From NCBI RefSeq assembly GCF_002897035.1, contig NZ_BAUX01000002.1:310001-374000 (forward strand): 64,000 bases of DNA, given 5' to 3'. This document shows, piece after piece, positions 49,138-60,764 of the stretch (position 1 is its first letter; every line of letters begins with the position of its first letter). The DNA is from Methylopila sp. Yamaguchi. GTDB lineage: Bacteria; Pseudomonadota; Alphaproteobacteria; Rhizobiales; Methylopilaceae. Below the pieces are notes generated by a model. It made no database searches. It was not told the DNA's origin and was given only the letters and a program-made list of their open reading frames with translations. A program made the translations under genes and the position numbers.

Positions 49138-50141
49138 GGCGCCCACCCCGTGAACTGCAGCACCGCCGCCACGATCACGACCATTGCGAGCGAGATCGGA
49201 AGGAACACCTTCCAGCCGAGTCGCATCAGCTGGTCGTAGCGGTAGCGCGGGACGAAGGCCTTCACCATCGCGAACATGAAGAAGACGAGGCACATCTTCC
49301 CCACGAACCAGAACACGCCGGGGATCCAGGTGAAGGGCGCGAAGGGGATCGGCGACAGCCAGCCGCCGAGAAACAGGATCGTCGTCAGCGCGCACATGGT
49401 CATGATGGCCACGTACTCGCCGAGCATGAACAGCAGGTACGGCGTCGAGGCGTACTCGGTCATGAAGCCGGCCACCAGCTCCGACTCCGCTTCCGGCAGG
49501 TCGAACGGCGGGCGGTTGGTTTCGGCCAGCGCGGAGATGAAGAACACCACGAACATCGGAAACAGCGGCAGCCAGTACCAGCCGAACACGCCGGCGGCGG
49601 TGTCCTGGGCGCGCACGATGTCGGAGAGGTTCAAAGATCCCACGCAGAGCAGCACGCAGATGATCACGAAGCCGATCGAGACCTCGTAGGACACCATCTG
49701 CGCGGCCGAGCGCAGCGCGCCGAGGAAGGGGTATTTCGAGTTCGACGCCCAACCGCCCATGATGACGCCGTAGACGCCGAGCGAGGAGATCGCGAACACG
49801 TAGAGGATGCCGACGTTGAGGTCGGCGATCGCCCAGCCCTCCGCGAGCGGGATGACCGCCCAGGCGCCGAGCGCGAGGAAGCAGGTCACCAGCGGCGCGA
49901 GCAGGAACACGCCCTTGTTCGCGCTGGACGGGATCACCGGCTCCTTCAGCACGAACTTGAGCAGGTCGGCGAAGGACTGGAACAGACCGAAGGGCCCGAC
50001 CACGTTGGGGCCGCGGCGGAGCTGCACCGCCGCCCAGACCTTGCGGTCCGCCAGCAGGATGTAGGCGATGAACACGAGGAGCGCGACGAGCAGCGCCACG
50101 CTCTGGAGCAGGATCAGCAGGATCTGAAGAACGGTGTCCAC
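49134..50141 (-). CDS. nuoH: NADH-quinone oxidoreductase subunit H
   Basis: Membrane subunit (335 residues, about eight helices) that forms the quinone chamber with NuoB and NuoD. Conserved blocks: [21 protein letters not shown] near 40-60, [21 protein letters not shown] with the charged loop, and GFMTEYAST. The stop overlaps the start of a 77-residue gene by 4 bases. Confidence 0.96.
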   Translation of the reverse strand: MDTVLQILLILLQSVALLVALLVFIAYILLADRKVWAAVQLRRGPNVVGPFGLFQSFADLLKFVLKEPVIPSSANKGVFLLAPLVTCFLALGAWAVIPLAEGWAIADLNVGILYVFAISSLGVYGVIMGGWASNSKYPFLGALRSAAQMVSYEVSIGFVIICVLLCVGSLNLSDIVRAQDTAAGVFGWYWLPLFPMFVVFFISALAETNRPPFDLPEAESELVAGFMTEYASTPYLLFMLGEYVAIMTMCALTTILFLGGWLSPIPFAPFTWIPGVFWFVGKMCLVFFMFAMVKAFVPRYRYDQLMRLGWKVFLPISLAMVVIVAAVLQFTGWAP

Positions 50142-50144
50142 GAC

Positions 50145-52217
50145 TTACTCCGCCGCCTGCGCGAGCGACCCGCGCTTGAGCGCGCTCATCTCGGCCATGA
50201 TGGCCGAGGCGCGCGCGATCGGGTTCGTCAGGTGGAAGTCCGAGACGGCGTTGACGAAGGCGTCGCCCGAGAGCGAGCCGCCCGCGCGGCCCGACAGGTC
50301 CGCGGGCTCGCCGGCTGCGATCTCGTCGACCTCAGCGAAATGCGGGTGGGCGGCGTAGAGCGCGGCCCGCAGCTGCGGCAGCGAGTCGTAGGGCAGCCGC
50401 GCGCCGACCGCGTCGGACAGCGCCCGCAGGATCGCCCAGTCCTCGCGGCCTTCGCCGGGCGGGAAGGTCGCCCGGTTCGCCACCTGCACGCGGCCCTCGG
50501 TGTTCACGTAGGTGCCGGACTTCTCCACATAGGCCGCGCCCGGCAGGATGACGTCGGCGCGGTGCGCGCCACGGTCGCCGTGGGTGCCGAGGTAGACGAC
50601 GAAGGCGCCGGGAGCGATTTCGATCTCGTCCGCGCCAAGCAGGAAGGCCACGTCGAGCGCGCCGGGCGCCGCCATCTCGACGGCGGTCTTGCCCCCCTGC
50701 CCCGGCGTGAAGCCGAGGTCGAGCGCGCCTACGCGGGACGCCGCCGTGTGCAGCACCGACAGGCCGTTCCAGCCAGCGGCGACGTTCTCGCCGGACGCGA
50801 GCTTGGAGGCCGCGGCGAGCACGGCGAGGCCGTCGGCCCGCGCCAACGCGCCGGCGCCGACGATGACGAGCGGCCGCTGGGCCTTGGCGAGGACTTCGGC
50901 GAAGCCGCTCTTGCCCTCGACGATCTCGGTCAGCGAGCCCGTTCCGGCGCCAAGATGCTCGGCGCCGTAGGTGAGGTCCGCGCGCTCGCCCACGAGGCCG
51001 ACGCGGACGTCGCCGAGCCGCCAACGCTTGCGGATGCGGGCGTTAAGCACCGGCGCTTCGAGGCGCGGGTTGGTCCCGATCAGGAGGATCGCGTCGGCCT
51101 GGTCAACGCCGGCGATGGTGGCGTTGAAGAGGTAGCTCGCGCGGCCGAGCGCGGGATCGAGCGCCGAGCCGTCCTGGCGGCAGTCGAGGTTGGTCACCCC
51201 AAGCCGGCCGAACAGATCCTTGAGCGCGAAGACTTCCTCGACCGCCGCGAGGTCGCCGACGATCGCGCCCACGCGCGACTTGTCCGCGCCCTTGATCTTC
51301 TCCGCGACCTTCGCCAGCGCCTCCGGCCAGGAAGCGGGCCGCAGGCGTCCGTTCTCACGCACGTAAGGCTTGTCGAGCCTCTGGGTGCGGAGGCCGTCCC
51401 AGATGAAGCGGGTCTTGTCGGAGATCCACTCCTCGTTCACGTCCTCATTCGTGCGCGGCAGGATGCGCATGACCTCACGCCCGCGGGCGTCGACCCGGAT
51501 CGCGGAGCCGAGCGCGTCCATCACGTCGATCGACTCGGTCTTGCTCAGCTCCCATGGCCGCGCCTGGAAGGCATAGGGCTTGGAGGTCAGCGCGCCGACC
51601 GGGCAGAGATCGATGACGTTGCCCTGGAGCTCCGACGACATGGCGGATTCCAGATACGTCGTGATCTCCATGTCCTCGCCGCGGCCGATGGCGCCGATCT
51701 CGGCGCAGCCGGCGACTTCCGCCACGAAGCGGACGCAGCGCGTGCAGTGGATGCAGCGCGTCATCGTCGTCTTGACGAGCGGGCCGATGTATTTGTCCTC
51801 GACCGCGCGCTTGTTCTCGTGGAAGCGCGAGCCCGAGACGCCGTAGGCCATGGCCTGGTCCTGCAGGTCGCACTCGCCGCCCTGGTCGCAAATCGGGCAA
51901 TCCAGCGGATGGTTGATGAGCAGGAACTCCATCACCCCCTCGCGCGCCTTCTTCACCATCGGCGAGCGGGTGGAGACGACCGGCGGCTCGCCGTTCGGGC
52001 CGGGGCGCAGGTCGCGCACGCCCATGGCGCAGGAGGCCACCGGCTTCGGCGGCCCTCCCTTCACCTCGACGAGGCACATCCGGCAATTGCCGGCGATCGA
52101 CAGCCGCTCATGGAAGCAGAAGCGCGGGATCTCGGCCCCCGCGGCCTCGCAGGCCTGCAGGATGGTGTATTCGGCCGGGACATCGACCTCGGCGCCGTCG
52201 ACGATGAGTTTGGTCAT
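50145..52217 (-). CDS. nuoG: NADH-quinone oxidoreductase subunit G
   Basis: Largest peripheral subunit (690 residues) carrying several iron-sulfur clusters. A 2Fe-2S ferredoxin motif has Cys34, Cys45, Cys48 and Cys63; [19 protein letters not shown] and [14 protein letters not shown] hold the His/Cys 4Fe-4S ligands. The molybdopterin-like C-terminal domain follows. I use the ATG at 52217, which overlaps the stop of the secreted-protein gene (ATGA). Codons upstream of that are in the other gene. Confidence 0.95.
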   Translation of the reverse strand: MTKLIVDGAEVDVPAEYTILQACEAAGAEIPRFCFHERLSIAGNCRMCLVEVKGGPPKPVASCAMGVRDLRPGPNGEPPVVSTRSPMVKKAREGVMEFLLINHPLDCPICDQGGECDLQDQAMAYGVSGSRFHENKRAVEDKYIGPLVKTTMTRCIHCTRCVRFVAEVAGCAEIGAIGRGEDMEITTYLESAMSSELQGNVIDLCPVGALTSKPYAFQARPWELSKTESIDVMDALGSAIRVDARGREVMRILPRTNEDVNEEWISDKTRFIWDGLRTQRLDKPYVRENGRLRPASWPEALAKVAEKIKGADKSRVGAIVGDLAAVEEVFALKDLFGRLGVTNLDCRQDGSALDPALGRASYLFNATIAGVDQADAILLIGTNPRLEAPVLNARIRKRWRLGDVRVGLVGERADLTYGAEHLGAGTGSLTEIVEGKSGFAEVLAKAQRPLVIVGAGALARADGLAVLAAASKLASGENVAAGWNGLSVLHTAASRVGALDLGFTPGQGGKTAVEMAAPGALDVAFLLGADEIEIAPGAFVVYLGTHGDRGAHRADVILPGAAYVEKSGTYVNTEGRVQVANRATFPPGEGREDWAILRALSDAVGARLPYDSLPQLRAALYAAHPHFAEVDEIAAGEPADLSGRAGGSLSGDAFVNAVSDFHLTNPIARASAIMAEMSALKRGSLAQAAE

Positions 52218-52555
52218 AAGCCCGTCCCCCTTCGCGACGCTCGCATTACCATGCAATCTCGAAATGGAGCAGGATTTAGCCCGGCACCATCTTTTACTAG
52301 AATAGTATCTACGTCTAAAAATTTCACAATGAGCGTCAACCGCATTCGATCACACTTAATAACTACATTTCCCTCAATCGAAGCCGGTACTTCTCGGTAA
52401 CAGTAGCCGCCATTGTACTGGGCGTGAGGTATAGCATCAGAGATTACAAGGCGTGAATTTCCGCTTTCCGCGCAATACTCTCGCGGAAGCGCAAACGCTG
52501 GCGACGAAAGCCAAGCTTGAAAGAGGCATCCCACAAGAGCGGCGTACCGAAACAT
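52214..52555 (-). CDS. Unknown secreted four-cysteine protein in the nuo operon
   Basis: A 113-residue protein with a signal peptide (hydrophobic residues 4-18, cleavage likely after SSPAFA at 22). The mature part has four cysteines (28, 52, 68, 101), enough for two disulfides, and ends RASRRGTGL. The DNA is clearly AT-richer with atypical codons, unlike nuoF and nuoG. It begins 6 bases after nuoF and overlaps the nuoG start by 4 bases, so it is coupled to both. No family recognised; I infer horizontal acquisition. Confidence 0.7.
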   Translation of the reverse strand: MFRYAALVGCLFQAWLSSPAFALPREYCAESGNSRLVISDAIPHAQYNGGYCYREVPASIEGNVVIKCDRMRLTLIVKFLDVDTILVKDGAGLNPAPFRDCMVMRASRRGTGL

Positions 52556-52561
52556 CGCCCC

Positions 52562-53863
<1,302 letters not shown>

Positions 53864-53867
53864 GGCG

Positions 53868-54746
53868 TCACGCTCCCTTCTCGGACGGCGCCGCGCCGGG
53901 CGACGCCGGCGTCTTCGGCGAGGTTCCGACCGTGGTCGAGCCGGAGGCTGTGTCCTCGGTCACGGCCGGCGCCGACTTGGCTTTGTCGCTCGGCTGGCCT
54001 TCGGCGTCCTTGCCGCTCTTCGCGACGGTGGCTTCGGGACGGCTGTTCTGCTCCGGACGGCCGGCCGTCTCCGTCACGGTCGCGTCGCCCTTGCCGTGCT
54101 CGTCGCTGAAGCGGCTCTTCCACGAGCCGACCACCGAGCCGTCATAGAGCGTCTCGTCGGTGAGCGAGGTGTCGCCGCCGAAGGGCGCCGAGCAGGAGCG
54201 GCCGGTCTGCGAGCCGGTCTTCACCGGCCGGCCGGCGCGCAGGTCCTCGAGCAGAGCCTCGAAGGTCTCCGGCGTGAGGTCCTCGTAGTAGTCGAAATTG
54301 ATCTGCACCATCGGGGCGTTGGAGCAGGCGCCGAGGCACTCGACCTCGAGCCAGCTCAGCTTGCCGTCCGCCGTCACGTGGTTCTGGTCGCCTATGTGCT
54401 TCTTGCAGACGTCCTTCAGCGCGTTCGCGCCGCGCAGCGCGCACGGGGTCGTGCCGCAGAGCTGGACGAAGTGCTCCCCAACCGGCTTCAGGTTGAACAT
54501 CGTGTAGAAGGTCGCGACCTCCATCACGCGGATGGTCGGCATGCCGAGCATCTCGGCGATGCGCCGGATCGCGGGCTCCGGCAGCCAGCCGCCGTGCTGC
54601 TCCTGCGCGCGCCACAGCAGCGGGATCACGGCCGAGGCCTGCCGGCCTTCCGGATACTTGGCGATCTGGCCCTCGGCCCACTGCAGGTTGTCCTGCGTGA
54701 AGGCGAAATCGGCGGGCTGGACCTCGGCGAGGCGGCGGACGGACAT
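53868..54746 (-). CDS. nuoE: NADH-quinone oxidoreductase subunit E with C-terminal extension
   Basis: Subunit holding 2Fe-2S cluster N1a (292 residues). The cluster cysteines fit Cys97, Cys102, Cys137 and Cys141 in CGTTPC and ECLGAC contexts. The normal thioredoxin-like core ends near residue 170; the rest is a low-complexity Ala/Ser/Thr/Pro-rich extension ([20 protein letters not shown] and onward), seen in many rhizobial NuoE proteins. Its role is unknown. It precedes nuoF by 4 bases. Confidence 0.94.
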   Translation of the reverse strand: MSVRRLAEVQPADFAFTQDNLQWAEGQIAKYPEGRQASAVIPLLWRAQEQHGGWLPEPAIRRIAEMLGMPTIRVMEVATFYTMFNLKPVGEHFVQLCGTTPCALRGANALKDVCKKHIGDQNHVTADGKLSWLEVECLGACSNAPMVQINFDYYEDLTPETFEALLEDLRAGRPVKTGSQTGRSCSAPFGGDTSLTDETLYDGSVVGSWKSRFSDEHGKGDATVTETAGRPEQNSRPEATVAKSGKDAEGQPSDKAKSAPAVTEDTASGSTTVGTSPKTPASPGAAPSEKGA

Positions 54747-54762
54747 CAGGCCATTCCCTCAA

Positions 54763-54851
54763 CGTCATGCCCGGACGCAGTCCGGGTATCCACGACTTCC
54801 CGAAGCCGCAGCGTGTCCAAGTCGTGGATGCCCGCAAGTGCGGGCATGACG
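54763..54851. repeat. Dispersed palindromic repeat, copy E
   Basis: 89 bp in the nuoD-nuoE spacer, beginning CGTCATGCCCG and ending CGGGCATGACG, with inner TATCCACGACTT and AAGTCGTGGATGCCCGC pieces. It shares its ends and inner blocks with copies C and D. Confidence 0.85.
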
Positions 54852-54870
54852 GCGCGCACGTGACAGAGCC

Positions 54871-56055
54871 TCACCGGTCCACCTCGCCGAACACGATGTC
54901 GAGCGAGCCAAGGATCGCGGAGACGTCGGCCAGCATGTTGCCGCGGCACAGATGGTCCATGGCGGAGAGATGCGCGAAGCCGGGCGCCCGGATCTTGCAG
55001 CGGTACGGCTTGTTGGTGCCGTCCGAGACCAGGTAGACGCCGAACTCTCCCTTGGGCGCCTCGACGGCGGCGTAGACCTCGCCCTCGGGCACTCGGTAGC
55101 CCTCGGTGTAGAGCTTGAAGTGGTGGATGAGCGCCTCCATCGAGCGCTTCATCTCAGCCCGCTTCGGCGGCGCGACCTTGCCGTCGAGGGTCGCGATCGG
55201 CCCGCGTTCGGTCTTCAGACGCGCGCAGCACTGCTGCATGATGTGGGCCGACTGACGCATCTCCTCCATGCGGATGAGATAGCGGTCGTAGCAATCGCCG
55301 TTCTTGCCGACCGGGATGTCGAAGTCGAGGTCGGCGTAGCACTCGTAGGGCTGCGACTTACGCAGGTCCCACGCGGCGCCAGAGCCGCGCACCATCACGC
55401 CGGAGAAGCCCCATTCCCACGCCTCGTTCAGCGGCACCACGCCGATGTCGACGTTGCGCTGCTTGAAGATGCGGTTCTCGGTCAGGAGCTGGTCGATGTC
55501 GTCCAACGCCTTGTAGAAGCTCACGCACCAGCGGTCGATGTCCTCCACGAGCTGGTCGGGCAGGTCCTGATGCACGCCGCCCGGCCGGAAGTAGGCCGCG
55601 TGCATGCGCGAGCCCGACGCCCGCTCGTAGAACACCATCAGCTTCTCGCGCTCCTCGAAGCCCCACAGCGGCGGCGTCAGCGCGCCGACGTCCATCGCCT
55701 GCGTGGTGACGTTGAGGAGGTGGGAGAGGATGCGGCCGATCTCGCTGTAAAGCACGCGGATGAGCTGCGCGCGCATCGGGATCTCGACGCCGAGCAGGCG
55801 CTCGGTGGCGAGGCAGAAGGCGTGCTCCTGATTCATCGGCGCGACGTAGTCGAGCCGGTCGAAATAGGGCATCGCCTGCAGGTAGGTCTTGGCCTCGATC
55901 AGCTTCTCGGTGCCGCGGTGGAGCAGGCCGATGTGCGGATCGACGCGCTCGACCACCTCGCCGTCGAGCTCCAGCACCAGACGCAGCACGCCGTGCGCCG
56001 CCGGATGCTGCGGGCCGAAGTTGATCGTGAAGTTGCGGATGTCCTGCTCAGCCAC
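54871..56055 (-). CDS. nuoD: NADH-quinone oxidoreductase subunit D
   Basis: 49-kDa-type subunit (394 residues) that binds quinone with NuoB. The N-terminal [28 protein letters not shown] and the C-terminal [26 protein letters not shown]-type tail are diagnostic. I use the GTG at 56055, which reads [18 protein letters not shown]; it overlaps the upstream GFA gene by 8 bases. A longer upstream frame is the other strand phase of that gene. Confidence 0.94.
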   Translation of the reverse strand: MAEQDIRNFTINFGPQHPAAHGVLRLVLELDGEVVERVDPHIGLLHRGTEKLIEAKTYLQAMPYFDRLDYVAPMNQEHAFCLATERLLGVEIPMRAQLIRVLYSEIGRILSHLLNVTTQAMDVGALTPPLWGFEEREKLMVFYERASGSRMHAAYFRPGGVHQDLPDQLVEDIDRWCVSFYKALDDIDQLLTENRIFKQRNVDIGVVPLNEAWEWGFSGVMVRGSGAAWDLRKSQPYECYADLDFDIPVGKNGDCYDRYLIRMEEMRQSAHIMQQCCARLKTERGPIATLDGKVAPPKRAEMKRSMEALIHHFKLYTEGYRVPEGEVYAAVEAPKGEFGVYLVSDGTNKPYRCKIRAPGFAHLSAMDHLCRGNMLADVSAILGSLDIVFGEVDR

Positions 56056-56482
56056 CGGCGTGAGACTCCTGGGCCTTGGCCATGAACTCTTCGCCGGTGA
56101 CCTTGCGGGTCTCGTTGGCGAAGGCGTAGTTGCCGGGCTTATCGTCGATGAAGATCTCGCTCGCGAACGGGAACCGGCCGGAGTCGTCGACCGCCTGGGC
56201 GGAGACGTCGGCCGACGAGCCGTCCGCGGCGCGCCAGAACAGCGACGAGCCGCAGCGGGCGCAGAACCCCCGCTCGCCCCACTCCGACGAGCGGTAGACC
56301 GAAAGCGCATCGCCGCGGAGGTCGAGCGACCCCACGTCGACGGACAGGTAGGTCAGCATGCCGCCCGTCCACCGCCGGCACATTGAGCAATGACAAACGT
56401 GCATCGCGCCGTCTGTCAGCGTGGCCTCGAAGGTCACGGCCTCGCAGAGGCACTTGCCGGAGATGCGTTCGCCCGCCGCCAT
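56048..56482 (-). CDS. GFA / CENP-V-like zinc-binding protein in the nuo operon
   Basis: A 144-residue protein of the Gfa-like (CENP-V/GFA) family, related to glutathione-dependent formaldehyde-activating enzyme. Cysteines match the zinc-binding pattern: CLC at 11-13, CHCSMC at 30-35 and CARC at 74-77. Substrate cannot be read from the sequence; many homologs are not true Gfa. It lies between nuoC (10 bases) and nuoD (8-base overlap), which is not the normal gene order of nuo operons. Could link formaldehyde or thiol metabolism to the respiratory operon. Confidence 0.85.
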   Translation of the reverse strand: MAAGERISGKCLCEAVTFEATLTDGAMHVCHCSMCRRWTGGMLTYLSVDVGSLDLRGDALSVYRSSEWGERGFCARCGSSLFWRAADGSSADVSAQAVDDSGRFPFASEIFIDDKPGNYAFANETRKVTGEEFMAKAQESHAGG

Positions 56483-56492
56483 TGCCCGTCCC

Positions 56493-57113
56493 TCAGTTCG
56501 GCTGCTTCGCCTTCTCGTCGCCGGGCAGCACGTAGTCCGTGCCTTCCCAGGGCGAGAGGAAGTCGAAGTTGCGGAACTCCTGGTTCAGGCGGACCGGCTC
56601 GTAGACCACCCGCTTGGCCTCGTCGTCCCAGCGGACCTCGACGAAGCCGGTGAGCGGGAAGTCCTTGCGCAGGGGGTAGCCGTCGAAGCCGTAGTCCGTC
56701 AGGAGCCGGCGGAGGTCGGGGTGGTTGGAGAACAACACGCCATAGAGGTCGTAAGCCTCGCGCTCGAACCACAGCGCGCCGGGGAAGACCCCCGTGATGG
56801 ACGGCACCGGCGTCTCGTCGTCGGCTTCGAGCTTCACGCGGACGCGCAGGTTCTTCGCCGGCGACAGCAGATGGTAGACGACGTCGAACCGCTTTTCGCG
56901 CGAGGGGTAGTCCGCCCCGCAGACGTCGACGAAGCAGATGAACCGGCACGCGGGATCGTCCCGCAGGAAGGTCGCGACCTCGACGATCCGGGCGGCTTCG
57001 GTCGTCAGCGTCAGCTCGCCGAAGGCGACCGACGTGGAGACGATCGCGGAGCCCAGGCCTTGCGCGATATGGGCGGCCAGCGTCTCGAGGACGTCGTGGG
57101 AAGAGGCGCTCAT
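56493..57113 (-). CDS. nuoC: NADH-quinone oxidoreductase subunit C
   Basis: 30-kDa-type peripheral subunit (206 residues). The [11 protein letters not shown]-like motif ([21 protein letters not shown]) and [26 protein letters not shown] are family signatures. NuoC is a separate protein here, not fused to NuoD as in E. coli. It lies 10 bases after nuoB. Confidence 0.96.
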   Translation of the reverse strand: MSASSHDVLETLAAHIAQGLGSAIVSTSVAFGELTLTTEAARIVEVATFLRDDPACRFICFVDVCGADYPSREKRFDVVYHLLSPAKNLRVRVKLEADDETPVPSITGVFPGALWFEREAYDLYGVLFSNHPDLRRLLTDYGFDGYPLRKDFPLTGFVEVRWDDEAKRVVYEPVRLNQEFRNFDFLSPWEGTDYVLPGDEKAKQPN

Positions 57114-57123
57114 GGCTCCGTCC

Positions 57124-57693
57124 TCACCGCTCGATCGTGCCGATGCGGCGGATCTTCTTCTGGAGAAGCAGCACGCCGTAAAGCAGAGCCTCCGCGGTCG
57201 GCGGGCAGCCCGGCACGTAGATGTCCACCGGCACCACGCGGTCGCAGCCGCGCACCACGGCGTAGGAGTAGTGGTAGTAGCCGCCGCCGTTGGCGCAGGA
57301 GCCCATGGAGATGACGTAGCGCGGCTCCGGCATCTGGTCGTAGACCTTGCGGAGCGCGGGGGCCATCTTGTTGGTCAGCGTGCCGGCGACGATCATCACG
57401 TCCGACTGCCGCGGACTGGCACGCGGAGCGAACCCGAAGCGCTCCACGTCGTAGCGCGGCATCGAGACCTGCATCATCTCCACGGCGCAGCACGCCAGGC
57501 CGAAGGTCATCCACATCAGCGAGCCGGTGCGGGCCCATGTGATGAGGTCTTCGGCCGAGGTGACGAGGAAGCCCTTGTCAGAGAGCTCGGCGTTCACCTC
57601 GCGGAAGAAGCGGTCTTCGTGGCCGATCGGGCGGCCGGAGGCGTCGACGAGGCCCTTGGGGGCGTCGGCGACCAGGGTCTGGTTCGCGGTCAT
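57124..57693 (-). CDS. nuoB: NADH-quinone oxidoreductase subunit B
   Basis: PSST-type subunit (189 residues) binding 4Fe-4S cluster N2, the last donor to quinone. The four ligands are visible: the tandem Cys68-Cys69 in [10 protein letters not shown], Cys133 in [14 protein letters not shown] and Cys163 in [13 protein letters not shown]. It overlaps neither neighbour and sits 10 bases before nuoC. Confidence 0.97.
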   Translation of the reverse strand: MTANQTLVADAPKGLVDASGRPIGHEDRFFREVNAELSDKGFLVTSAEDLITWARTGSLMWMTFGLACCAVEMMQVSMPRYDVERFGFAPRASPRQSDVMIVAGTLTNKMAPALRKVYDQMPEPRYVISMGSCANGGGYYHYSYAVVRGCDRVVPVDIYVPGCPPTAEALLYGVLLLQKKIRRIGTIER

Positions 57694-57697
57694 CGGG

Positions 57698-58063
57698 TCA
57701 ATCCCACTCGAGGGCGCCCTTGCGCCACTCGTAGACGAAGCCGATCGTCAGAACGCCGAGGAAGGCCATCATCGACCAGAAGCCGAACAGCCCCACCTCC
57801 TTGAACGCGACCGCCCAGGGGAACAGGAACGCGACCTCGAGGTCGAAGATGATGAAGAGGATCGCCACGAGATAGAACCGCACGTCGAACTTCATGCGGG
57901 CGTCGTCGAAGGCGTTGAAGCCGCACTCGTAGGCCGAGAGTTTCTCGGGATCGGGGTTCTGGTAGGCGATCAGGAACGGCGAGGCCAAAAGCGCGAGGCC
58001 GACCACGAGCGCCACAGCGAGAAAAATGACGAGAGGCAGGTAGTCGGCCAGCAGGTTCGTCAT
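57698..58063 (-). CDS. nuoA: NADH-quinone oxidoreductase subunit A
   Basis: Three-helix membrane subunit (121 residues) and first gene of the operon. The conserved [41 protein letters not shown] core lies around residues 45-85, helping form the quinone site. The ATG at 58063 ([15 protein letters not shown]) is chosen because the frame upstream lacks homology and there is no ribosome-binding site for the earlier start. Confidence 0.95.
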   Translation of the reverse strand: MTNLLADYLPLVIFLAVALVVGLALLASPFLIAYQNPDPEKLSAYECGFNAFDDARMKFDVRFYLVAILFIIFDLEVAFLFPWAVAFKEVGLFGFWSMMAFLGVLTIGFVYEWRKGALEWD

Positions 58064-58175
58064 CGCGCGCCTGAACCTTCCATCTGTGTCGAAGACCGGG
58101 CGAGACAGCGCCGCGGCCCCTGATCCAACCTCGAACATGCGCCAAATCGGCGCGCGTCGCTCCGCACATCGGGAG

Positions 58176-58204
58176 CCTTAGACCCGTGCCACTTTAGGCG
58201 CAAG
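58176..58204 (-). promoter_or_regulatory. Candidate nuo operon promoter
   Basis: On the minus strand CTTGCG (58204-58199) and CTAAGG (58181-58176) are 17 bases apart, resembling the rhizobial consensus CTTGAC-N17-CTATAT with moderate agreement. It lies about 110 bases before nuoA in the 58064-58301 spacer, which otherwise contains no gene. Confidence 0.35.
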
Positions 58205-58301
58205 ACGTCCGCGGGTCCGAAACGTAACAATTCCAAACTCGCGGCCGCGCGCGCTACCCTGGCAGAGCAAAACCTCTTGTTTGTTGTGGGCCTTACGCAA
58301 A

Positions 58302-58330
58302 AAAAGGCGCGCCGGATCGGCGCGCCTTTT
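58302..58330 (-). terminator. Rho-independent terminator after the cell wall hydrolase gene
   Basis: A 12-bp perfect stem AAAAGGCGCGCC/GGCGCGCCTTTT with a 5-base loop. On the minus-strand transcript the stem is followed by seven U's, so it ends the hydrolase message 36 bases beyond its stop and insulates the nuo operon. Confidence 0.9.
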
Positions 58331-58365
58331 CAACATGTCGACGATAGAGATCGCCTATCGATTGA

Positions 58366-59337
58366 TCAGCGCAGGCCTTCCGAGGCCGCGATCAAATCCT
58401 CAATCGAGCGAGCCTTCTGCCGGGGCGCGGGCCGCGGCTCAGGGGCGAGCGACACAGGGCCGGCCGAGGCCATGACGGGAGCCTCGTCGAGTCGGACGGT
58501 CCGGCGGGGCGCTTCGTAGGACGGCTCCGGCCTCGCCTCGTACACGGGCTCGCGGCTGGTCTCGACGACGGGCACCTCACGCGGATCGTAGATCGCCTGC
58601 GGCCGCACCGCCGGTTCGCGGCGAGGCTCCAGCCTGGCTTCGCGCCAGGTCGGCTCCGGCGGCGCCCGGCGGGCCGCCGGCGGCTGATAGCCGAAGGTCT
58701 CCACGTCGTGGACGGGGGCGCGGGCCGAGCGGGCCGGCCGGGCGTCGGCGACGACGATGGGTCGCTCGCGAACGGCGTTGGACGACGACCAGACGGTCGA
58801 AGCCGTCAGACTGCCGGCGGCCGCCATCTGCTGGCGCATCACGTCGTCCTGCGAGGCCATGACCAGTTCCGGCTTGCGCTTCTCGTAGAACGAGTTGCCG
58901 CCCGCCACGGCGACGTAGTGCATGTTCCGGTAGGGGAACCGGTAGCCGGCGGTGTGGAAGAACATCGACTTGCGGCCGACGCGCGGGTGCCTGGCGCCGG
59001 ACAGCACGGCCTCCGCCATGCGGAAGGCGCGCGGGCGGCCGCTGTCGGTCATCGGTTTGGTGAGCACGCCGGGGGCGAACTGGTTGGGCTGGCCGACGAC
59101 GCCGCAGACCGTGCGGGGATAGCGCCCCGACTCCTTGCGGTTCATGACGACGGTGCCGACGGCGAGCATGCCGTCGTCGCTCGACCGGTTCGACTCGAAG
59201 TACATGACGCGCGCCATGCACTCGCGGTCGCTGAGGCTCACGCGCCGCACCTTCGAGGCGGAGCCGCAGCCTGCGAGAAACAGGGGAAGGAGGACGAGCG
59301 CGAAAACCTTCGCCCGTCGTTCGAAAACGCTACGCAT
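58366..59337 (-). CDS. Cell wall hydrolase (SleB-like, Hydrolase_2) lipoprotein
   Basis: A 323-residue predicted lipoprotein. The signal peptide ends in the lipobox LAGC (Cys24). The Hydrolase_2 domain starts near Cys40 with CMARVMYFESNRSSDDGML and runs to about residue 155; the glutamate at 48 is the likely catalytic residue by analogy with SleB/CwlJ. The C-terminal half is a Pro/Arg/Glu-rich low-complexity tail. I use the ATG at 59337; a GTG four codons earlier is possible. Confidence 0.85.
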   Translation of the reverse strand: MRSVFERRAKVFALVLLPLFLAGCGSASKVRRVSLSDRECMARVMYFESNRSSDDGMLAVGTVVMNRKESGRYPRTVCGVVGQPNQFAPGVLTKPMTDSGRPRAFRMAEAVLSGARHPRVGRKSMFFHTAGYRFPYRNMHYVAVAGGNSFYEKRKPELVMASQDDVMRQQMAAAGSLTASTVWSSSNAVRERPIVVADARPARSARAPVHDVETFGYQPPAARRAPPEPTWREARLEPRREPAVRPQAIYDPREVPVVETSREPVYEARPEPSYEAPRRTVRLDEAPVMASAGPVSLAPEPRPAPRQKARSIEDLIAASEGLR

Positions 59338-59609
59338 ACGTTCACTCACACGCTTCGAAGCCGTTCGGGCCCCCGTGACCGCTCGGCAACGCTCCTCGAC
59401 TGTCTCTAAAAGGCCTGCGGGGAGTCATCAAAGGCTTAACGACTCGCCGGAATCCGCAGCCTTCCACCGATAACTGCGCGTGGACGCCCGCCGGGCCGGC
59501 GGGCGGGGATGGCTGGACAGCGCCGGCGGCGGTTTCCCCGGCTTAGGCCACGCCCTATCGTGCCGCCGCCCGCCCCGACTTGGCGGGGCGATGGATCGGG
59601 AGACCCGCC

Positions 59610-60590
59610 ATGGACTATGTGAAGCTCGGCCGCACCGGCCTCGAGGTCTCGCGGATCGTGCTCGGCTGCATGACCTATGGCGTTCCGGACCGCGGCAACC
59701 ACGCCTGGACCCTGCCCGAAGACGAGAGCCGCCCCTTCCTCGCCAAGGCGCTCGATCTCGGCATCACCACCTTCGACACCGCGAACAGCTACTCCGACGG
59801 CACCTCCGAGGAGATCCTCGGTCGCGCCCTGAAGGATTACGTCGCCCGCGACGAGGTGGTGATCGCCACCAAGGTCTACTTCCCCATGAGCAAGGGGCCG
59901 AACGGCGGCGGGCTGTCGCGAAAGGCGATTTTCGCCTCGATCGACGCGAGCCTAAAGCGGCTCGGGACCGATTTCGTCGACCTCTACCAGATCCACCGCT
60001 GGGACTACGGCACGCCGATCGAAGAGACGATGGAGGCGCTGCACGACGTGGTGAAGGCCGGCAAGGTCCGCTACCTCGGCGCCTCGTCGATGTACGCGTG
60101 GCAGTTCGCCAAGGCGCTGTCGACCTCGCGCCTTAACGGCTGGACCGAATTCGTGTCCATGCAGAACCAGCTGAACCTGCTCTACCGCGAGGAGGAGCGC
60201 GAGATGCTGCCGCTCTGCGCGGACGAAGGAATCGGCGTGCTGCCGTGGAGCCCCCTCGCCCGCGGCCGGCTGACCCGGGAGGCCGGCGCGTCGAGCGGTC
60301 GGCAGGAGACCGACGTGGTGGGCAAGACGCTGTTCGAGGCCACCGAGGCGGCGGACGCGAAGGTGATTGACGCGGTAGGCCAGGTCGCGAAGGCGCGCGG
60401 CGTGCCGCGGGCCCAGGTCGCGCTGGCTTGGGTGCTCGAAAAGGAGGAGGTCACGGCCCCGATCATCGGCGCCTCGAAGCCGCATCATCTCGAGGACGCG
60501 GTGGCCGCGCTGACGCTGGACCTCACCTCCGAGGAGATCGAGGCGCTGGAGGCGCCCTACACGCCGCACGCGGTGGCGGGGTTTTCCTGA
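59610..60590 (+). CDS. Aldo/keto reductase
   Basis: NADPH-dependent oxidoreductase (326 residues) of the AKR superfamily, TIM-barrel fold. The tetrad fits Asp56, Tyr61, Lys88 and His129, in FDTANSYSDG, VVIATKVY and YQIHRWDYG. The motif GVLPWSPLARGRLT near residue 212 is typical. Substrate is unknown. The only plus-strand gene in this stretch; the ATG at 59610 begins MDYVKLGRTGLEV, a usual AKR start. It is divergent from the hydrolase across a 272-base spacer where I saw no clear promoter. Confidence 0.92.
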   Translation: MDYVKLGRTGLEVSRIVLGCMTYGVPDRGNHAWTLPEDESRPFLAKALDLGITTFDTANSYSDGTSEEILGRALKDYVARDEVVIATKVYFPMSKGPNGGGLSRKAIFASIDASLKRLGTDFVDLYQIHRWDYGTPIEETMEALHDVVKAGKVRYLGASSMYAWQFAKALSTSRLNGWTEFVSMQNQLNLLYREEEREMLPLCADEGIGVLPWSPLARGRLTREAGASSGRQETDVVGKTLFEATEAADAKVIDAVGQVAKARGVPRAQVALAWVLEKEEVTAPIIGASKPHHLEDAVAALTLDLTSEEIEALEAPYTPHAVAGFS

Positions 60591-60613
60591 AGGCCCGCCT
60601 GAGAACGTCCGGG

Positions 60614-60717
60614 CGTCATCCGATCGCTCGTCACGCGCCGTTTATCCGGGGCGTCCACCGCCCCGCGCCGCCGCTCGATCGTCCATCCTGAATTCCCCGG
60701 ATAAGCCGGGAATGACG
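60614..60717. repeat. Dispersed palindromic repeat, copy F (divergent)
   Basis: About 104 bp after the aldo/keto reductase, with CGTCAT at the left and ATGACG at the right and inner TTTATCCGGGG / CCCCGGATAA pieces. It is less conserved than copies A to E but fits the same end sequences and size. Confidence 0.6.
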
Positions 60718-60764
60718 GCTCGGGGCGCCATGGCCGCCGGAGCTGCAGATGAGCAGACAGACCG

